Shown here one piece after another: positions 50,552 through 59,688 of a stretch of 64,000 nt of DNA. Position numbers and translations under genes: made by a program. The first letter of the stretch is position 1. Each line of letters opens with the position of its first letter. Origin of the DNA: Lentimicrobium sp. (GTDB lineage Bacteria > Bacteroidota > Bacteroidia > Bacteroidales > Lentimicrobiaceae); NCBI GenBank assembly GCA_019429275.1, contig JAHYJC010000016.1, positions 18,034-82,033 on the forward strand, written 5' to 3'. The notes under the pieces are model-generated. The model worked only from the letters and a program-made list of their open reading frames with translations, ran no database searches and was not told where the DNA came from.

Positions 50552-51596
50552 AGGGGGGTATGCTGAGTTTAACTTCAAATATCTGTTCATTTTTATTTAC
50601 CACTACCAGATCACTAATTCCGTAAATCATAAAACACCTTTTAATAACATTCGACAATCCTGTACCCGTCCCCTTTTTTGAGGCATTTTGTTTGTCATAA
50701 TTATTTGAGATGCTGACTTGTAATCGATTACCATTAAGGTTTGCTTCGAGTTTAATCATCGAATTTCCCGGAGTATTGTAAATCCCGTGTTTCACTGAAT
50801 TTTCGACCAGAGGCTGAAGAATCATCGGAGGCACAGGCCATTCACCAACTCCCTCCCCGATTCTTTCTTCAACCTTTAACCTTTCACCAAACCTTACCTT
50901 TTCAATTTCAAGGTATAACCTTACATGATTGAGTTCTTTATTTAGTGTACTGAATCCCTCATCTGAAAAACTCAATGAATATCGCATAAACTCCGAAAGA
51001 TTGATAACCATCTCCTGGGCTTTAGATGGATTTGTAACTGTGAGAGAACTAATGGAGTTAAGTGCATTAAAAAGAAAATGTGGTTTAATTTGAGCCCTTA
51101 AAGAGTTCAGTTCACTTTCGTGAAGCAAATTCTGAAGCGATTCCTCACGAAGTTTTCTTTCAGAAAGATTGCGGTAATTGATGAGCAGGTAAAAAACTGT
51201 TACCATTATAATATAGGTCAGCAGTCCGGCAAATATCCTGATATAAATCGTTTGATTCAAACGATCCATGTATGCAGCATTATGCCCAGAAATCAAACCC
51301 ATCAAATAATAAGATGATCCAAACCAGATAAATAAGGTAATGGCACTAAGGCTGATATGACGCAACATCAATTCTTTAGCTGTAAGTTTTTCGAAATCAG
51401 AATATTTAACCAAAAACCACAAACCAATCCCCAACAAGGCAAGTATCAGGTTGAAAATGATAGATTCAGCAAGAGCCACCCTAAAAACAACCCCATTCTG
51501 TGAATTAATGACAATAAAATTTATTGCAGCGAATAAAATCCAGGCGACAGCATAGAAAGGCAAAAGGTTGCGAAAATTAAGTCTGGAAAAAATCAT
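50523..51596 (-). CDS. LytS-type sensor histidine kinase
   Basis: A 357-aa membrane kinase. Four hydrophobic segments (about 8-28, 38-62, 75-102 and 115-140) form the sensor. The His_kinase domain begins with LRAQIKPHFLFNALNSISSL, whose His is the phosphorylation site. The ATPase part has MILQPLVENSVKHGI and GTGTGLSNVIKR. No periplasmic sensor domain is seen, so it may sense a membrane state or its LiaF-like partner. It follows the LiaF-like gene by 12 bp. Confidence 0.92.
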   Translation of the reverse strand: MIFSRLNFRNLLPFYAVAWILFAAINFIVINSQNGVVFRVALAESIIFNLILALLGIGLWFLVKYSDFEKLTAKELMLRHISLSAITLFIWFGSSYYLMGLISGHNAAYMDRLNQTIYIRIFAGLLTYIIMVTVFYLLINYRNLSERKLREESLQNLLHESELNSLRAQIKPHFLFNALNSISSLTVTNPSKAQEMVINLSEFMRYSLSFSDEGFSTLNKELNHVRLYLEIEKVRFGERLKVEERIGEGVGEWPVPPMILQPLVENSVKHGIYNTPGNSMIKLEANLNGNRLQVSISNNYDKQNASKKGTGTGLSNVIKRCFMIYGISDLVVVNKNEQIFEVKLSIPPYGKAQGINN

Positions 51597-51608
51597 ATTC
51601 GTTTTAAA

Positions 51609-52355
51609 CTAGTAGCTTTTAAGTTCACCTCCGCCAAATATAGCAACACCATCAATAATCAGGGTTTTGGTATGGTCAACATTCAGATTATACCTTTTAT
51701 CAGTAAAACCTCCAAAAACCGGCACCACTTTTATGATAATATTCCAGTCGTTTGGCACGATAAGGGTAGTGCCTCCAAATATAGCAATCATTTCCAGCTT
51801 ATTTTCACCCGGAGCAAGTTTGCATTGAGTGAGATCAATCTTTGAGCCGCCGAAAATGGCAATCATTTCACCTCCTTTAAAATTCAGGGAATGAAAATAT
51901 CTTTCACTTCCGCCAAATACGGCGACATCTTCTATCTGATCAGTATCAGAGACTGACGACCGGTTCCTAATGCGGTGAAACGCAGTAAACACTTTATTGC
52001 TGCTATTCGACATGATTAGGCCAACACCTATAATTATTAAGACGGCCGGCCAGAAAAAAGTGAACAAGTTAAATGGCAGGTCATAAAAGCGATCGATCAG
52101 AAATGCTCCTCCTACAGCCAGGAGGATCAGACCCCAGGTGGTTTTTCTGTCGGCCAGATTGACAATTCCGATGGCCACCAAAAGCATAGGCCATGAAAAA
52201 ATAGCTCGCCAGGTCTTGTGGTCTAACACATCAAGGTTATGGAGCATGTAAAGCAATCCGAAGGCAACAATCAGAAGGCCAATAACCATGGATCTTCCGC
52301 GCTGTGGATGTTGATTTTGGGAAATGGTCTGCTTTTGATCGGTTAAATTTTCCAT
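51609..52355 (-). CDS. LiaF-like membrane protein
   Basis: A 248-aa protein with four hydrophobic segments (about 22-40, 48-66, 71-88 and 95-112) resembling a DUF5668-type membrane domain. A C-terminal beta-rich domain (about 140-248) contains four FGG repeats (VAVFGGSERYF, IAIFGGSKID, IAIFGGTTL, VAIFGGGELK) as in the LiaF/cell-wall-active-antibiotic response family. In Firmicutes LiaF inhibits the LiaS kinase. Here it is followed at once by a LytS-type kinase and LytTR regulator, so it may set their signalling state. Confidence 0.82.
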   Translation of the reverse strand: MENLTDQKQTISQNQHPQRGRSMVIGLLIVAFGLLYMLHNLDVLDHKTWRAIFSWPMLLVAIGIVNLADRKTTWGLILLAVGGAFLIDRFYDLPFNLFTFFWPAVLIIIGVGLIMSNSSNKVFTAFHRIRNRSSVSDTDQIEDVAVFGGSERYFHSLNFKGGEMIAIFGGSKIDLTQCKLAPGENKLEMIAIFGGTTLIVPNDWNIIIKVVPVFGGFTDKRYNLNVDHTKTLIIDGVAIFGGGELKSY

Positions 52356-52474
52356 TTTGCAGGTTTTAATGTGGTTAAATTATTTCAGGCAAATGTAAAT
52401 CCCAAGGAATCATCATAGTTAATGAAAATCGGCAAACTCAGGAAAAAGGACGGCAAAATTGAAAACCGGAGGAT

Positions 52475-52504
52475 AAAAAAAACCGGGGCTAACCACACCC
52501 CGGT
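52475..52504 (-). terminator. Intrinsic terminator after the 90-aa gene
   Basis: On the minus strand ACCGGGG (52504-52498) pairs with CCCCGGT (52488-52482) around a 9-nt loop and leads into eight T residues. It lies 45 bp after the stop of the 90-aa gene and separates it from the LiaF-like operon. Confidence 0.88.
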
Positions 52505-52549
52505 CTAACAATTTATTCACCAAAAAAGGAGAAATTCTCCCAGTATCAT

Positions 52550-52822
52550 CTACATTTCAGCATCGGGTAAATCAGGAAGTCCTTGCAGATTTTCAAGATA
52601 GCGTTGCTGATTAAAGGCTTCACCAAAATTTATTAATCGGAATATTTCAACCTGCACCGCCATTGATATTAAACGCCTGGCTTCGATATCAGTAAATGAA
52701 TCGCTTACAAGCCTTTCATAAGTAATTGCAGTTTCAGGCGGGTCATTTCGGCGGATTTGCTTATCAATGATCTGCTCAATCACCAGGCCTATGCTTTCTC
52801 TCTGTCTGGAATAGTTAAACAT
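52550..52822 (-). CDS. 90-aa protein of unknown function
   Basis: A small acidic soluble protein starting MFNYSRQRESIGLVIEQIID, predicted mainly helical, with no Cys and no membrane segment. I recognise no family. A strong terminator after it, and a TTTG-N19-TATATTAA promoter-like match just upstream on the minus strand, support it as a real single-gene unit. It is divergent from the helicase gene. Confidence 0.6.
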   Translation of the reverse strand: MFNYSRQRESIGLVIEQIIDKQIRRNDPPETAITYERLVSDSFTDIEARRLISMAVQVEIFRLINFGEAFNQQRYLENLQGLPDLPDAEM

Positions 52823-53016
52823 GCAACTAAGTTTTAATATATATGGTTTCTAATATATCCCAAATTTTAAAAAAAGTAATACCTCGGATTTTAATTTATG
52901 ACCATTATTTTTCCAAATTTCACACAATCATAATAAATATACGTAAAGCGCATATATTCAGGCTTATAAAGAAAAAAAAAATCCTTGTGTTTATTAACGT
53001 AAGGAACTCATAAAGA

Positions 53017-55329
53017 ATGTATAATTTTGCCTCAAATAATTTTAAGGTGGCTGATTTGTTAAATGAATTGAATGAAGCGCAGCAACAGGCCGTGATAAAC
53101 AGTGATGGCCCTGTTATGGTTATTGCCGGAGCCGGATCTGGCAAGACCAGGGTTTTGACCTATCGCATAGCCTGGATGCTTCAAAATGGGGTTGATCCGT
53201 TTAACGTGCTGGCACTAACATTTACCAACAAGGCTGCCCGTGAAATGAAATCACGGATTACCTCGCTCATTGGAAATGAAGCCCGGAATGTCTGGATGGG
53301 AACTTTCCATTCGATATTTGCCAGAATTTTAAGAATAGAAGGGCATTTGCTGGGTTATCCTTCAAGTTTTACCATTTACGACACGGATGATTCGAAAAAT
53401 TTAATTAAAAACATTCTTAAAGATCTCAACCTGGATCCAAAACTTTATATTCCGGGCGCTGTGCTGGCGCGGATTTCAGCATCAAAAGCAAATCTGGTTT
53501 CGGCTGAAGAATACAGCCAGAATGCTGATATCAGAGAACAGGACAGGATAAGCAACCGGATTCAGCTTGCTGAAATCTTTCTTCAATATAAAGCACGCTG
53601 TTTCAGGGCTGCAGCTATGGATTTTGATGACCTGCTCTTTAACACAAATTTATTGCTGCGCGATTTTCCCGAAGTACTTTACAAATACCAGGAGAAGTTC
53701 AGGTATATCCTTGTCGATGAATATCAGGACACCAATCATGCACAGTATCTGATCATTAAAAAACTGGCTGCCCGTTACGAGAACATTTGTGTTGTGGGTG
53801 ATGATGCCCAAAGCATTTATGCATTCAGGGGAGCCAACATCAGAAACATATTGAATTTTAAGCAGGACTATAAAGATGCCAGAACCTACAAACTTGAGCA
53901 GAACTACAGGTCAACACGAGTAATTGTTAATGCTGCAAACAGTGTAATTGACAGAAATAAGGATCAGATCAAAAAAATAGTCTGGACCGAAAATGATGAA
54001 GGCAATCCGATAAAAATTATTAAGGCTTCCTCTGATGTTGAAGAGGGTTCAAAAATTGCTGATTCGATTTTTGAAAAAAAGATGAACCTTCATCTGCAAA
54101 ACAATGATTTTGCAATTTTATACCGCACCAATGCACAATCACGGGCACTTGAGGAGTCATTGCGCCGGCTGAATATTCCTTACAGGATATATGGCGGGCT
54201 CTCATTTTACAAAAGAAAGGAGATTAAAGACCTGATTGCCTATTTCAGGCTTGTAGTAAACCCAAAAGATGATGAGGCCTTTAACCGCATCATCAATTAT
54301 CCGGCACGTGGCATAGGTAAAACCACGCTTGATAAGTTGGAATCAGCTGCAATGCAACACAAAATGAGTCTTTTTGAAATTGCAGCAGACTGTTCTCGTT
54401 ATGTTCAGGGACTAAATTATGGCACACTCACCAGAATTGCTGATTTCGTAAATATGATTTCAGGATTTCAGCAGCAGGTAAACCAGATAAATGCTTATGA
54501 ACTGGGCATGAAAATAGCACGAAAGTCAGGTCTTTTGAAAGAGTTATCAGCGGATGACAGTGAAGATGGCCACATGAGGCTTGAAAATACAGAAGAATTG
54601 CTGAATGCCCTAAAAGATTTCTCGGAAAAGGAACAAACCCTTTTCCCAAATGAGGAAACAGGAGAATTGACCGCAGAAAGCCTCACGCGAACGCTCGACC
54701 TTTTTTTGCAGGAAGTTTCACTATTGACAGATGCCGACAGTGATGATGACGACAACAATAAAGTTGTTCTTATGACAATTCACGCTGCCAAAGGGCTGGA
54801 GTTTCCTTTTGTATTTGTGGCCGGGCTTGAGGAAAATCTTTTCCCCTCGGTTCTTGCTTTAAATTCACGGACTGAAATAGAAGAAGAGAGGCGGCTTTTT
54901 TATGTGGCTATTACCAGGGCTCAGAAGGAAGTTACGCTTTCATATGCCGAAACCCGTTATCGCTGGGGAAATATGACCATGAATGAACCCAGCCGATTTC
55001 TTGAAGATATTGACGAATCGTGTATTGAAAAAACCACCCGAAAGGTGGCTCAGAATAATTTTCCAGGTAAACCTTTGTTACAAAAAAGGACCATGTTTAT
55101 CAAAAAGGTGCCCAACGGAACTCCGGAAAGCAGTTCGGCTGATAAAGGTCCGGCCTCTCCTCCTGAACTGATACAACCGGGAATATTTGTAGAGCATGAA
55201 CGTTTTGGAAGAGGAAAAGTAATTTCCGTTGAGGGAAACGGGCCAAACACTAAAGCTATAGTTTTTTTTAATGGTGTAGGTCAGAAACAATTGCTTTTAA
55301 AATTTGCAAAACTAAGGTTGGTAGAATGA
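53017..55329 (+). CDS. uvrD: UvrD/PcrA-type superfamily I DNA helicase
   Basis: A 770-aa 3'-5' helicase. The Q-motif region LNELNEAQQQAVINS is followed by Walker A GAGSGKT (38-44), motif Ia TFTNKAAREMK, motif II VDEYQDTN, motif III VVGDDAQSIYAFRGA, motif IV YRSTRVI, motif V VVLMTIHAAKGLEF and motif VI RRLFYVAITRA. The C-terminal 60 residues have a Tudor-like segment (VEHERFGRGKVISVEGNGP) as in PcrA. It acts in repair and in removing proteins from DNA. The true start could lie a few codons inside, since a promoter-like TAATTTTG overlaps codons 2-5. Confidence 0.96.
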   Translation: MYNFASNNFKVADLLNELNEAQQQAVINSDGPVMVIAGAGSGKTRVLTYRIAWMLQNGVDPFNVLALTFTNKAAREMKSRITSLIGNEARNVWMGTFHSIFARILRIEGHLLGYPSSFTIYDTDDSKNLIKNILKDLNLDPKLYIPGAVLARISASKANLVSAEEYSQNADIREQDRISNRIQLAEIFLQYKARCFRAAAMDFDDLLFNTNLLLRDFPEVLYKYQEKFRYILVDEYQDTNHAQYLIIKKLAARYENICVVGDDAQSIYAFRGANIRNILNFKQDYKDARTYKLEQNYRSTRVIVNAANSVIDRNKDQIKKIVWTENDEGNPIKIIKASSDVEEGSKIADSIFEKKMNLHLQNNDFAILYRTNAQSRALEESLRRLNIPYRIYGGLSFYKRKEIKDLIAYFRLVVNPKDDEAFNRIINYPARGIGKTTLDKLESAAMQHKMSLFEIAADCSRYVQGLNYGTLTRIADFVNMISGFQQQVNQINAYELGMKIARKSGLLKELSADDSEDGHMRLENTEELLNALKDFSEKEQTLFPNEETGELTAESLTRTLDLFLQEVSLLTDADSDDDDNNKVVLMTIHAAKGLEFPFVFVAGLEENLFPSVLALNSRTEIEEERRLFYVAITRAQKEVTLSYAETRYRWGNMTMNEPSRFLEDIDESCIEKTTRKVAQNNFPGKPLLQKRTMFIKKVPNGTPESSSADKGPASPPELIQPGIFVEHERFGRGKVISVEGNGPNTKAIVFFNGVGQKQLLLKFAKLRLVE

Positions 55330-55336
55330 ATTTTTG

Positions 55337-55344
55337 TATATTTG
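55337..55344 (+). promoter_or_regulatory. -7 element upstream of the DUF4290 gene
   Basis: TATATTTG followed by CAG is a typical Bacteroidota -7 box. It starts 7 bp after the helicase stop and 168 bp upstream of the DUF4290 start, implying a long leader. The -33 box is poor. Confidence 0.5.
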
Positions 55345-55504
55345 CAGCCGTAAATAAATCGCATAGTTCCAATCAGGGTTTATTTTCATTTTACTGATCA
55401 GATGCAGATACATCAAATGGCTGACCTTCCACTTATTGCTGCATATTGATTCTTCCATACTAAAGAACTTCATAGAATATCATTTATATTAAATAAAAAA
55501 ATAT

Positions 55505-56170
55505 ATGGACTATAACAGCACCCGTGAAAAACTCATTATTCCTGAGTATGGACGCAACGTTCAGCAAATGGCGGCTTTTGTTGTAAGCATTGAAGACCGA
55601 GAGAAAAGAACAAATTTGGCCAAAGTCCTTATTGGAGTAATGGCTCAGCTTCACCCTGAAAATCGGGATACAACAGATTACAAACAAAAGCTATGGGATC
55701 ATCTTCACATTATTTCTGGATTTAAACTGGATGTTGACGGACCTTATCCTCCACCATCTCAGGATATTATTGATAAGAAGCCTGAGCAAATAGCTTATCC
55801 ACAAACAAACATTAGGTTCAGGCCTTATGGCAAGAATATTGAGAATATCATTCATAAAGCCTGCGAGTTCGAAGAAGGTCCTGAAAAAGATGCCCTTGTC
55901 AAAAATATTGCCAATCACCTTAAAAAATCATACCTCAACTGGAACCGCGATTCTGTTAATGATGAACTGATTACCGGACACCTTGCAGAGTTAAGCAGTG
56001 GAAAACTGAAACTAAGCGATGATACCAGGCTTGCCCACACCAATGAATTGCTCAGGGGTGCACCCTCCAATGCTCCTGCAGCAATTGGAAGCAACCGCAG
56101 GAAAAAATTTAGTCCGAAAAACGACAAGAACAGTCACTATCGCGACAACAGGAATCGTAAAAAGAATTAA
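55505..56170 (+). CDS. DUF4290 family protein
   Basis: A 221-aa protein starting MDYNSTREKLIIPEYGRNVQ, the characteristic opening of DUF4290, a family confined largely to Bacteroidota. Residues 1-165 are predicted helical and the last 35 are basic and disordered (RRKKFSPKNDKN). The biochemical function is unknown. It lies 48 bp upstream of murA on the same strand, with which it is often paired. Confidence 0.9.
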   Translation: MDYNSTREKLIIPEYGRNVQQMAAFVVSIEDREKRTNLAKVLIGVMAQLHPENRDTTDYKQKLWDHLHIISGFKLDVDGPYPPPSQDIIDKKPEQIAYPQTNIRFRPYGKNIENIIHKACEFEEGPEKDALVKNIANHLKKSYLNWNRDSVNDELITGHLAELSSGKLKLSDDTRLAHTNELLRGAPSNAPAAIGSNRRKKFSPKNDKNSHYRDNRNRKKN

Positions 56171-56171
56171 C

Positions 56172-56198
56172 TTTCCGGCAAATTAAATTCACCGGAAA
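56172..56198 (+). terminator. Weak hairpin between DUF4290 and murA
   Basis: TTTCCGG (56172-56178) can pair with CCGGAAA (56192-56198) around a 13-nt loop, followed by AATTCTTT. The stem is 7 bp and the T-run is broken, so it is at most a partial attenuator. Confidence 0.3.
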
Positions 56199-56218
56199 AA
56201 TTCTTTAAACTTTCTGTT

Positions 56219-57529
56219 ATGAGTTCATTTATCATCAATGGCGGCAAAAAGCTCCATGGAGAAATTATACCCCAGGGAGCAAAAAACGAAGCCCTTCAGG
56301 TTATTTGTGCTACGCTACTTACTCCAGAAACCATAACCATGCATAATGTCCCCGACATCAGGGATGTTAACAAGCTAATAGAGCTGCTGGGCGAAATGGG
56401 GGTTGAAATTAAATCTCTGGGCAACGGTAATTTCACTTTTAAGGCAGAAAAAGTGAATCTGGATTATCTGAAAACTCCTGAATTCAGAAAAAAAGGTGCC
56501 GGACTTCGGGGATCCATCATGATTCTTGGTCCGCTGCTTGCCAGATATGGCAAGGGTTACATTCCTCATCCGGGCGGTGATAAGATCGGCCGCCGAAGAC
56601 TTGATACGCACTTTACAGGCCTGCAGAATCTTGGTGCCAGATTTGAATCGGAAGGAACAAATTCGTTTTACAGCATTGATGCAACAGAACTGAAGGGCTG
56701 CTATATGCTTCTGGATGAAGCATCGGTAACAGGAACCGCCAATGTGATTATGGCTGCTGTAATGGCTAAAGGAACAACCACCATATTCAATGCAGCCTGC
56801 GAACCTTATCTTGTGCAACTTTGCAGAATGCTGAACCGCATGGGAGCAAAAATTACAGGAGTTGGTTCAAATCTTCTTATGATTGAAGGAGTTAAAAAAC
56901 TTTCGGGAACCGAACACGAATTGTTGCCCGATATGATCGAAATCGGAAGTTTTATCGGGCTGGCAGCTATGACAGGATCGGAAATAACCATAAAAAATGT
57001 CAGATATCAGGAACTGGGCGTCATACCTGATGTGTTCAGAAAACTTGGGATCAAACTTGAATTAAGGAATGACGATATTTTTATCCCGGCACAGGAAAGT
57101 TACGAGGTTGAAACTTTTATGGATGGGTCAATTATGACCATAAGCGATGCACCCTGGCCTGGATTTACCCCCGATCTGATAAGTATTGCACTTGTGGTGG
57201 CCACACAGTCCAAAGGAAGCGTACTGATTCATCAGAAGATGTTTGAAAGCCGATTGTTTTTTGTCGATAAACTGATTGATATGGGTGCTCAGATCATACT
57301 TTGTGATCCGCACAGGGCAACCGTAATCGGCCTTAACCATCAGGTGCGTCTCAGGGGAATTACCATGTCATCACCCGATATCAGGGCTGGCGTGGCTTTG
57401 CTCATTGCCGCACTTTCGGCAAAAGGGAAAAGCCAGATCGACAATATCGAACAGATTGATCGCGGTTATCAAAACATTGACGAAAGGTTAAGGGCACTGG
57501 GCGCAGAAATACAGAGGATTGATAATTAG
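56219..57529 (+). CDS. murA: UDP-N-acetylglucosamine 1-carboxyvinyltransferase, Asp-type
   Basis: A 436-aa EPT-fold enzyme that catalyses the first committed step of peptidoglycan synthesis. GGKKLHGEIIPQGAKNEAL holds the catalytic Lys and Asn, and the inverted alpha/beta repeats are complete. In the flexible loop the usual catalytic Cys is replaced by Asp121 (HPGGDKIGRRRLD). Enzymes with Asp at this position are known to escape alkylation by fosfomycin. The gene follows DUF4290 by 48 bp. Confidence 0.96.
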   Translation: MSSFIINGGKKLHGEIIPQGAKNEALQVICATLLTPETITMHNVPDIRDVNKLIELLGEMGVEIKSLGNGNFTFKAEKVNLDYLKTPEFRKKGAGLRGSIMILGPLLARYGKGYIPHPGGDKIGRRRLDTHFTGLQNLGARFESEGTNSFYSIDATELKGCYMLLDEASVTGTANVIMAAVMAKGTTTIFNAACEPYLVQLCRMLNRMGAKITGVGSNLLMIEGVKKLSGTEHELLPDMIEIGSFIGLAAMTGSEITIKNVRYQELGVIPDVFRKLGIKLELRNDDIFIPAQESYEVETFMDGSIMTISDAPWPGFTPDLISIALVVATQSKGSVLIHQKMFESRLFFVDKLIDMGAQIILCDPHRATVIGLNHQVRLRGITMSSPDIRAGVALLIAALSAKGKSQIDNIEQIDRGYQNIDERLRALGAEIQRIDN

Positions 57530-57817
57530 GAATTTTTCCAGGCAATAGTTTTCTGTAAGAAATAGGGAGCAGCTATTTCTGAATAAAATGCTCTTTCTAC
57601 TCATTTTTTATCTATCATAGACTATAATCCTACAAATCAGCATCTTAGAACCTAAATCATTTTGGCGCCGGAAAACAAATGTCTATGTCATGTCCTTTCC
57701 TGATCTTTAACATAATCTTAATGAACCAAAAGGTTTAACTGTCAATTTGTCGCTAAAGTATCAATTGGCAAGCAATTTGTTCATAGGCGGCAAAAGTCAG
57801 GAGAAACAGACATAGTA

Positions 57818-58414
57818 ATGAAACCAAAACAAAAAATGGCAAAGCACAACAAAAGCAAGGATCACATAAATGATACGCATCCAAAAAGCACAACAAAAGA
57901 TCTGAATGAACCTGCCGGAACAGCTGAAAAGGAAGATCAGGCAAATCCTTCGCCCGAAACCGATGCAGCAAATGCTGAAGTTTTTCAGCAAAAATATAAT
58001 GAGCTCAATGACAAATATCTCAGGCTATATTCTGATTTTGACAACTATCGGAAAAGAGTAATCAAAGAAAAAATTGACCTGAGCAAAACAGCTTCGGAGG
58101 AGGTAATTACGGGATTATTGTCTATTCTCGATGATTTTGAGCGTGCGCTCCAGACCTTACCTGAAAACGATGATGATCCGACAAGACAAGGCATCTCATT
58201 GATTTATAACAAGTTCAAAATAATACTTTCGCAAAAAGGTTTGTCTGAGATAAAATCAATGGAAGAGAATTTTGATACTGATTTTCACGAGGCCATTGCC
58301 AACATACCTGCACCGACGGAAGCGCTGAAGAATAAAATTTTAGATGTAACCCAAAAGGGATACATCCTGAATGGCAAAGTGATACGATTCGCCAAAGTGG
58401 TTGTTGGTATCTGA
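57818..58414 (+). CDS. grpE: Nucleotide exchange factor GrpE
   Basis: A 198-aa protein with a disordered charged N-terminus (about 1-60), a long coiled coil ([20 protein letters not shown]) and the C-terminal beta domain with [20 protein letters not shown]. GrpE releases ADP from DnaK. It is followed by dnaJ in a typical chaperone pair; dnaK is not in the window. A second in-frame ATG is six codons in. No CIRCE element was found in the 288-bp upstream gap. Confidence 0.96.
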   Translation: MKPKQKMAKHNKSKDHINDTHPKSTTKDLNEPAGTAEKEDQANPSPETDAANAEVFQQKYNELNDKYLRLYSDFDNYRKRVIKEKIDLSKTASEEVITGLLSILDDFERALQTLPENDDDPTRQGISLIYNKFKIILSQKGLSEIKSMEENFDTDFHEAIANIPAPTEALKNKILDVTQKGYILNGKVIRFAKVVVGI

Positions 58415-58439
58415 AACAAATAAAACAAAAGCATACAAA

Positions 58440-59588
58440 GTGGCAAAAAGAGATTATTACGAAATACTGGGAGTATCACGAAATGCCGGAGAAGCGGAAC
58501 TTAAAAAGGCTTACCGGCAAATGGCATTGAAATACCATCCCGATAAAAATCCTAACGATAAAGAGGCGGAAGAAAAGTTTAAAGAAGCAGCTGAGGCTTT
58601 TGAAGTTCTGAGCAATTCCGAAAAACGAGCCAGGTATGATCAATATGGTCATGAAGGAATGAAGGGCATGCCAGGTGGAGGTTTTGGAGGAGGTATGTCG
58701 ATGGACGACATTTTCAGCCAGTTTGGCGATATTTTCGGTGGTGCTTTTGGTGGTGGATTCAGTGGTTTTGGTGGTGGCGGTGGCCGGCGGCGTGTAAATA
58801 AAGGTACCAACCTCAGGATAAAAGTAAAGCTAACCCTCGAAGAGATAGCAAAGGGGGCGGAAAAAAAGATTAAAGTCAATAAACTGGTCGGCTGTTCAAC
58901 CTGTGGTGGAACAGGTGCGGCCGGCGGATCTTCATTTTCGACCTGCCAGCATTGTCATGGAACCGGTCAGATTACCCGTGTTACCAACACTTTTCTGGGC
59001 CAGATGCAGACCAGCTCAACCTGTCCGTATTGCAATGGCGAAGGGCAATCCATTACCAATAAATGTTCCACCTGCGGAGGAAGTGGAACATCAAAAGGAG
59101 AAGAGGTCGTCAGCCTAAATATTCCGGCCGGTGTTTCTGAAGGCATTCAGCTATCGGTTGGAGGCAAAGGAAATGCAGCGCCAAGGGGCGGTGTACCCGG
59201 CGACCTCATCGTTCAGATTGAAGAAATACCTCATGATGAATTAGTAAGAGAAGGAGTAAATGTTCTTTATGAACATTATATCAGTTTTCCTGACGCAGCC
59301 CTAGGAACTTCAATAGAAATCCCAACAATTGAAGGAAAAGTAAGAATAAAAATCGAACCAGGGACTCAGGGTGGTAAAGTGCTCAGGCTGAAGGGCAAAG
59401 GCATTCCATCGCTCAACGGTTACGGCAGAGGCGATCAGCTAATCAATATAAATGTCTGGACACCACGTAACCTCAGCCGTCAGGAAAAAGAGACCCTTGA
59501 ACATTTGATGAACTCTGAAAACTTCAAACCCAACCCGGGGACAAAAGACAGATCCTTCTTTGACAGGATGAGAGAATATTTTCAGTAA
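58440..59588 (+). CDS. dnaJ: Chaperone DnaJ
   Basis: I chose the GTG at 58440, which yields 382 aa starting M(V)[17 protein letters not shown]; the frame is open from 58401, but that part overlaps grpE. The J domain has the HPD triad in [11 protein letters not shown] Gly/Phe-rich region and four CxxCxGxG zinc motifs follow ([32 protein letters not shown]), then the two C-terminal beta domains. It stimulates DnaK ATPase. It starts 25 bp after grpE. Confidence 0.96.
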   Translation: MAKRDYYEILGVSRNAGEAELKKAYRQMALKYHPDKNPNDKEAEEKFKEAAEAFEVLSNSEKRARYDQYGHEGMKGMPGGGFGGGMSMDDIFSQFGDIFGGAFGGGFSGFGGGGGRRRVNKGTNLRIKVKLTLEEIAKGAEKKIKVNKLVGCSTCGGTGAAGGSSFSTCQHCHGTGQITRVTNTFLGQMQTSSTCPYCNGEGQSITNKCSTCGGSGTSKGEEVVSLNIPAGVSEGIQLSVGGKGNAAPRGGVPGDLIVQIEEIPHDELVREGVNVLYEHYISFPDAALGTSIEIPTIEGKVRIKIEPGTQGGKVLRLKGKGIPSLNGYGRGDQLININVWTPRNLSRQEKETLEHLMNSENFKPNPGTKDRSFFDRMREYFQ

Positions 59589-59614
59589 TTTTGTTGATGC
59601 AACACTTCTGATCC

Positions 59615-59650
59615 GGGCGGTTTCTTTTTCGTGAAGTATCGCCCATTTTT
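59615..59650 (+). terminator. Terminator of grpE-dnaJ
   Basis: GGGCGGT (59615-59621) pairs with ATCGCCC (59638-59644), including one G-U pair, around a 16-nt loop, and is followed by a T-run at 59646-59650 and another T6 further on. It is 27 bp after the dnaJ stop. Confidence 0.65.
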
Positions 59651-59688
59651 AATTAATTTTTTGATCTTCCCTTCTGAACTTTTAACAT

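Noticed and set aside
53022..53029. TAATTTTG as a promoter for the uvrD gene
   Set aside because: It matches the -7 box but overlaps the chosen start codon region and has no -33 box at 19 bp; kept only as a note on the start.
57530..57817. Search for a CIRCE heat-shock element before grpE
   Set aside because: No inverted repeat of the TTAGCACTC-N9-GAGTGCTAA type was seen.
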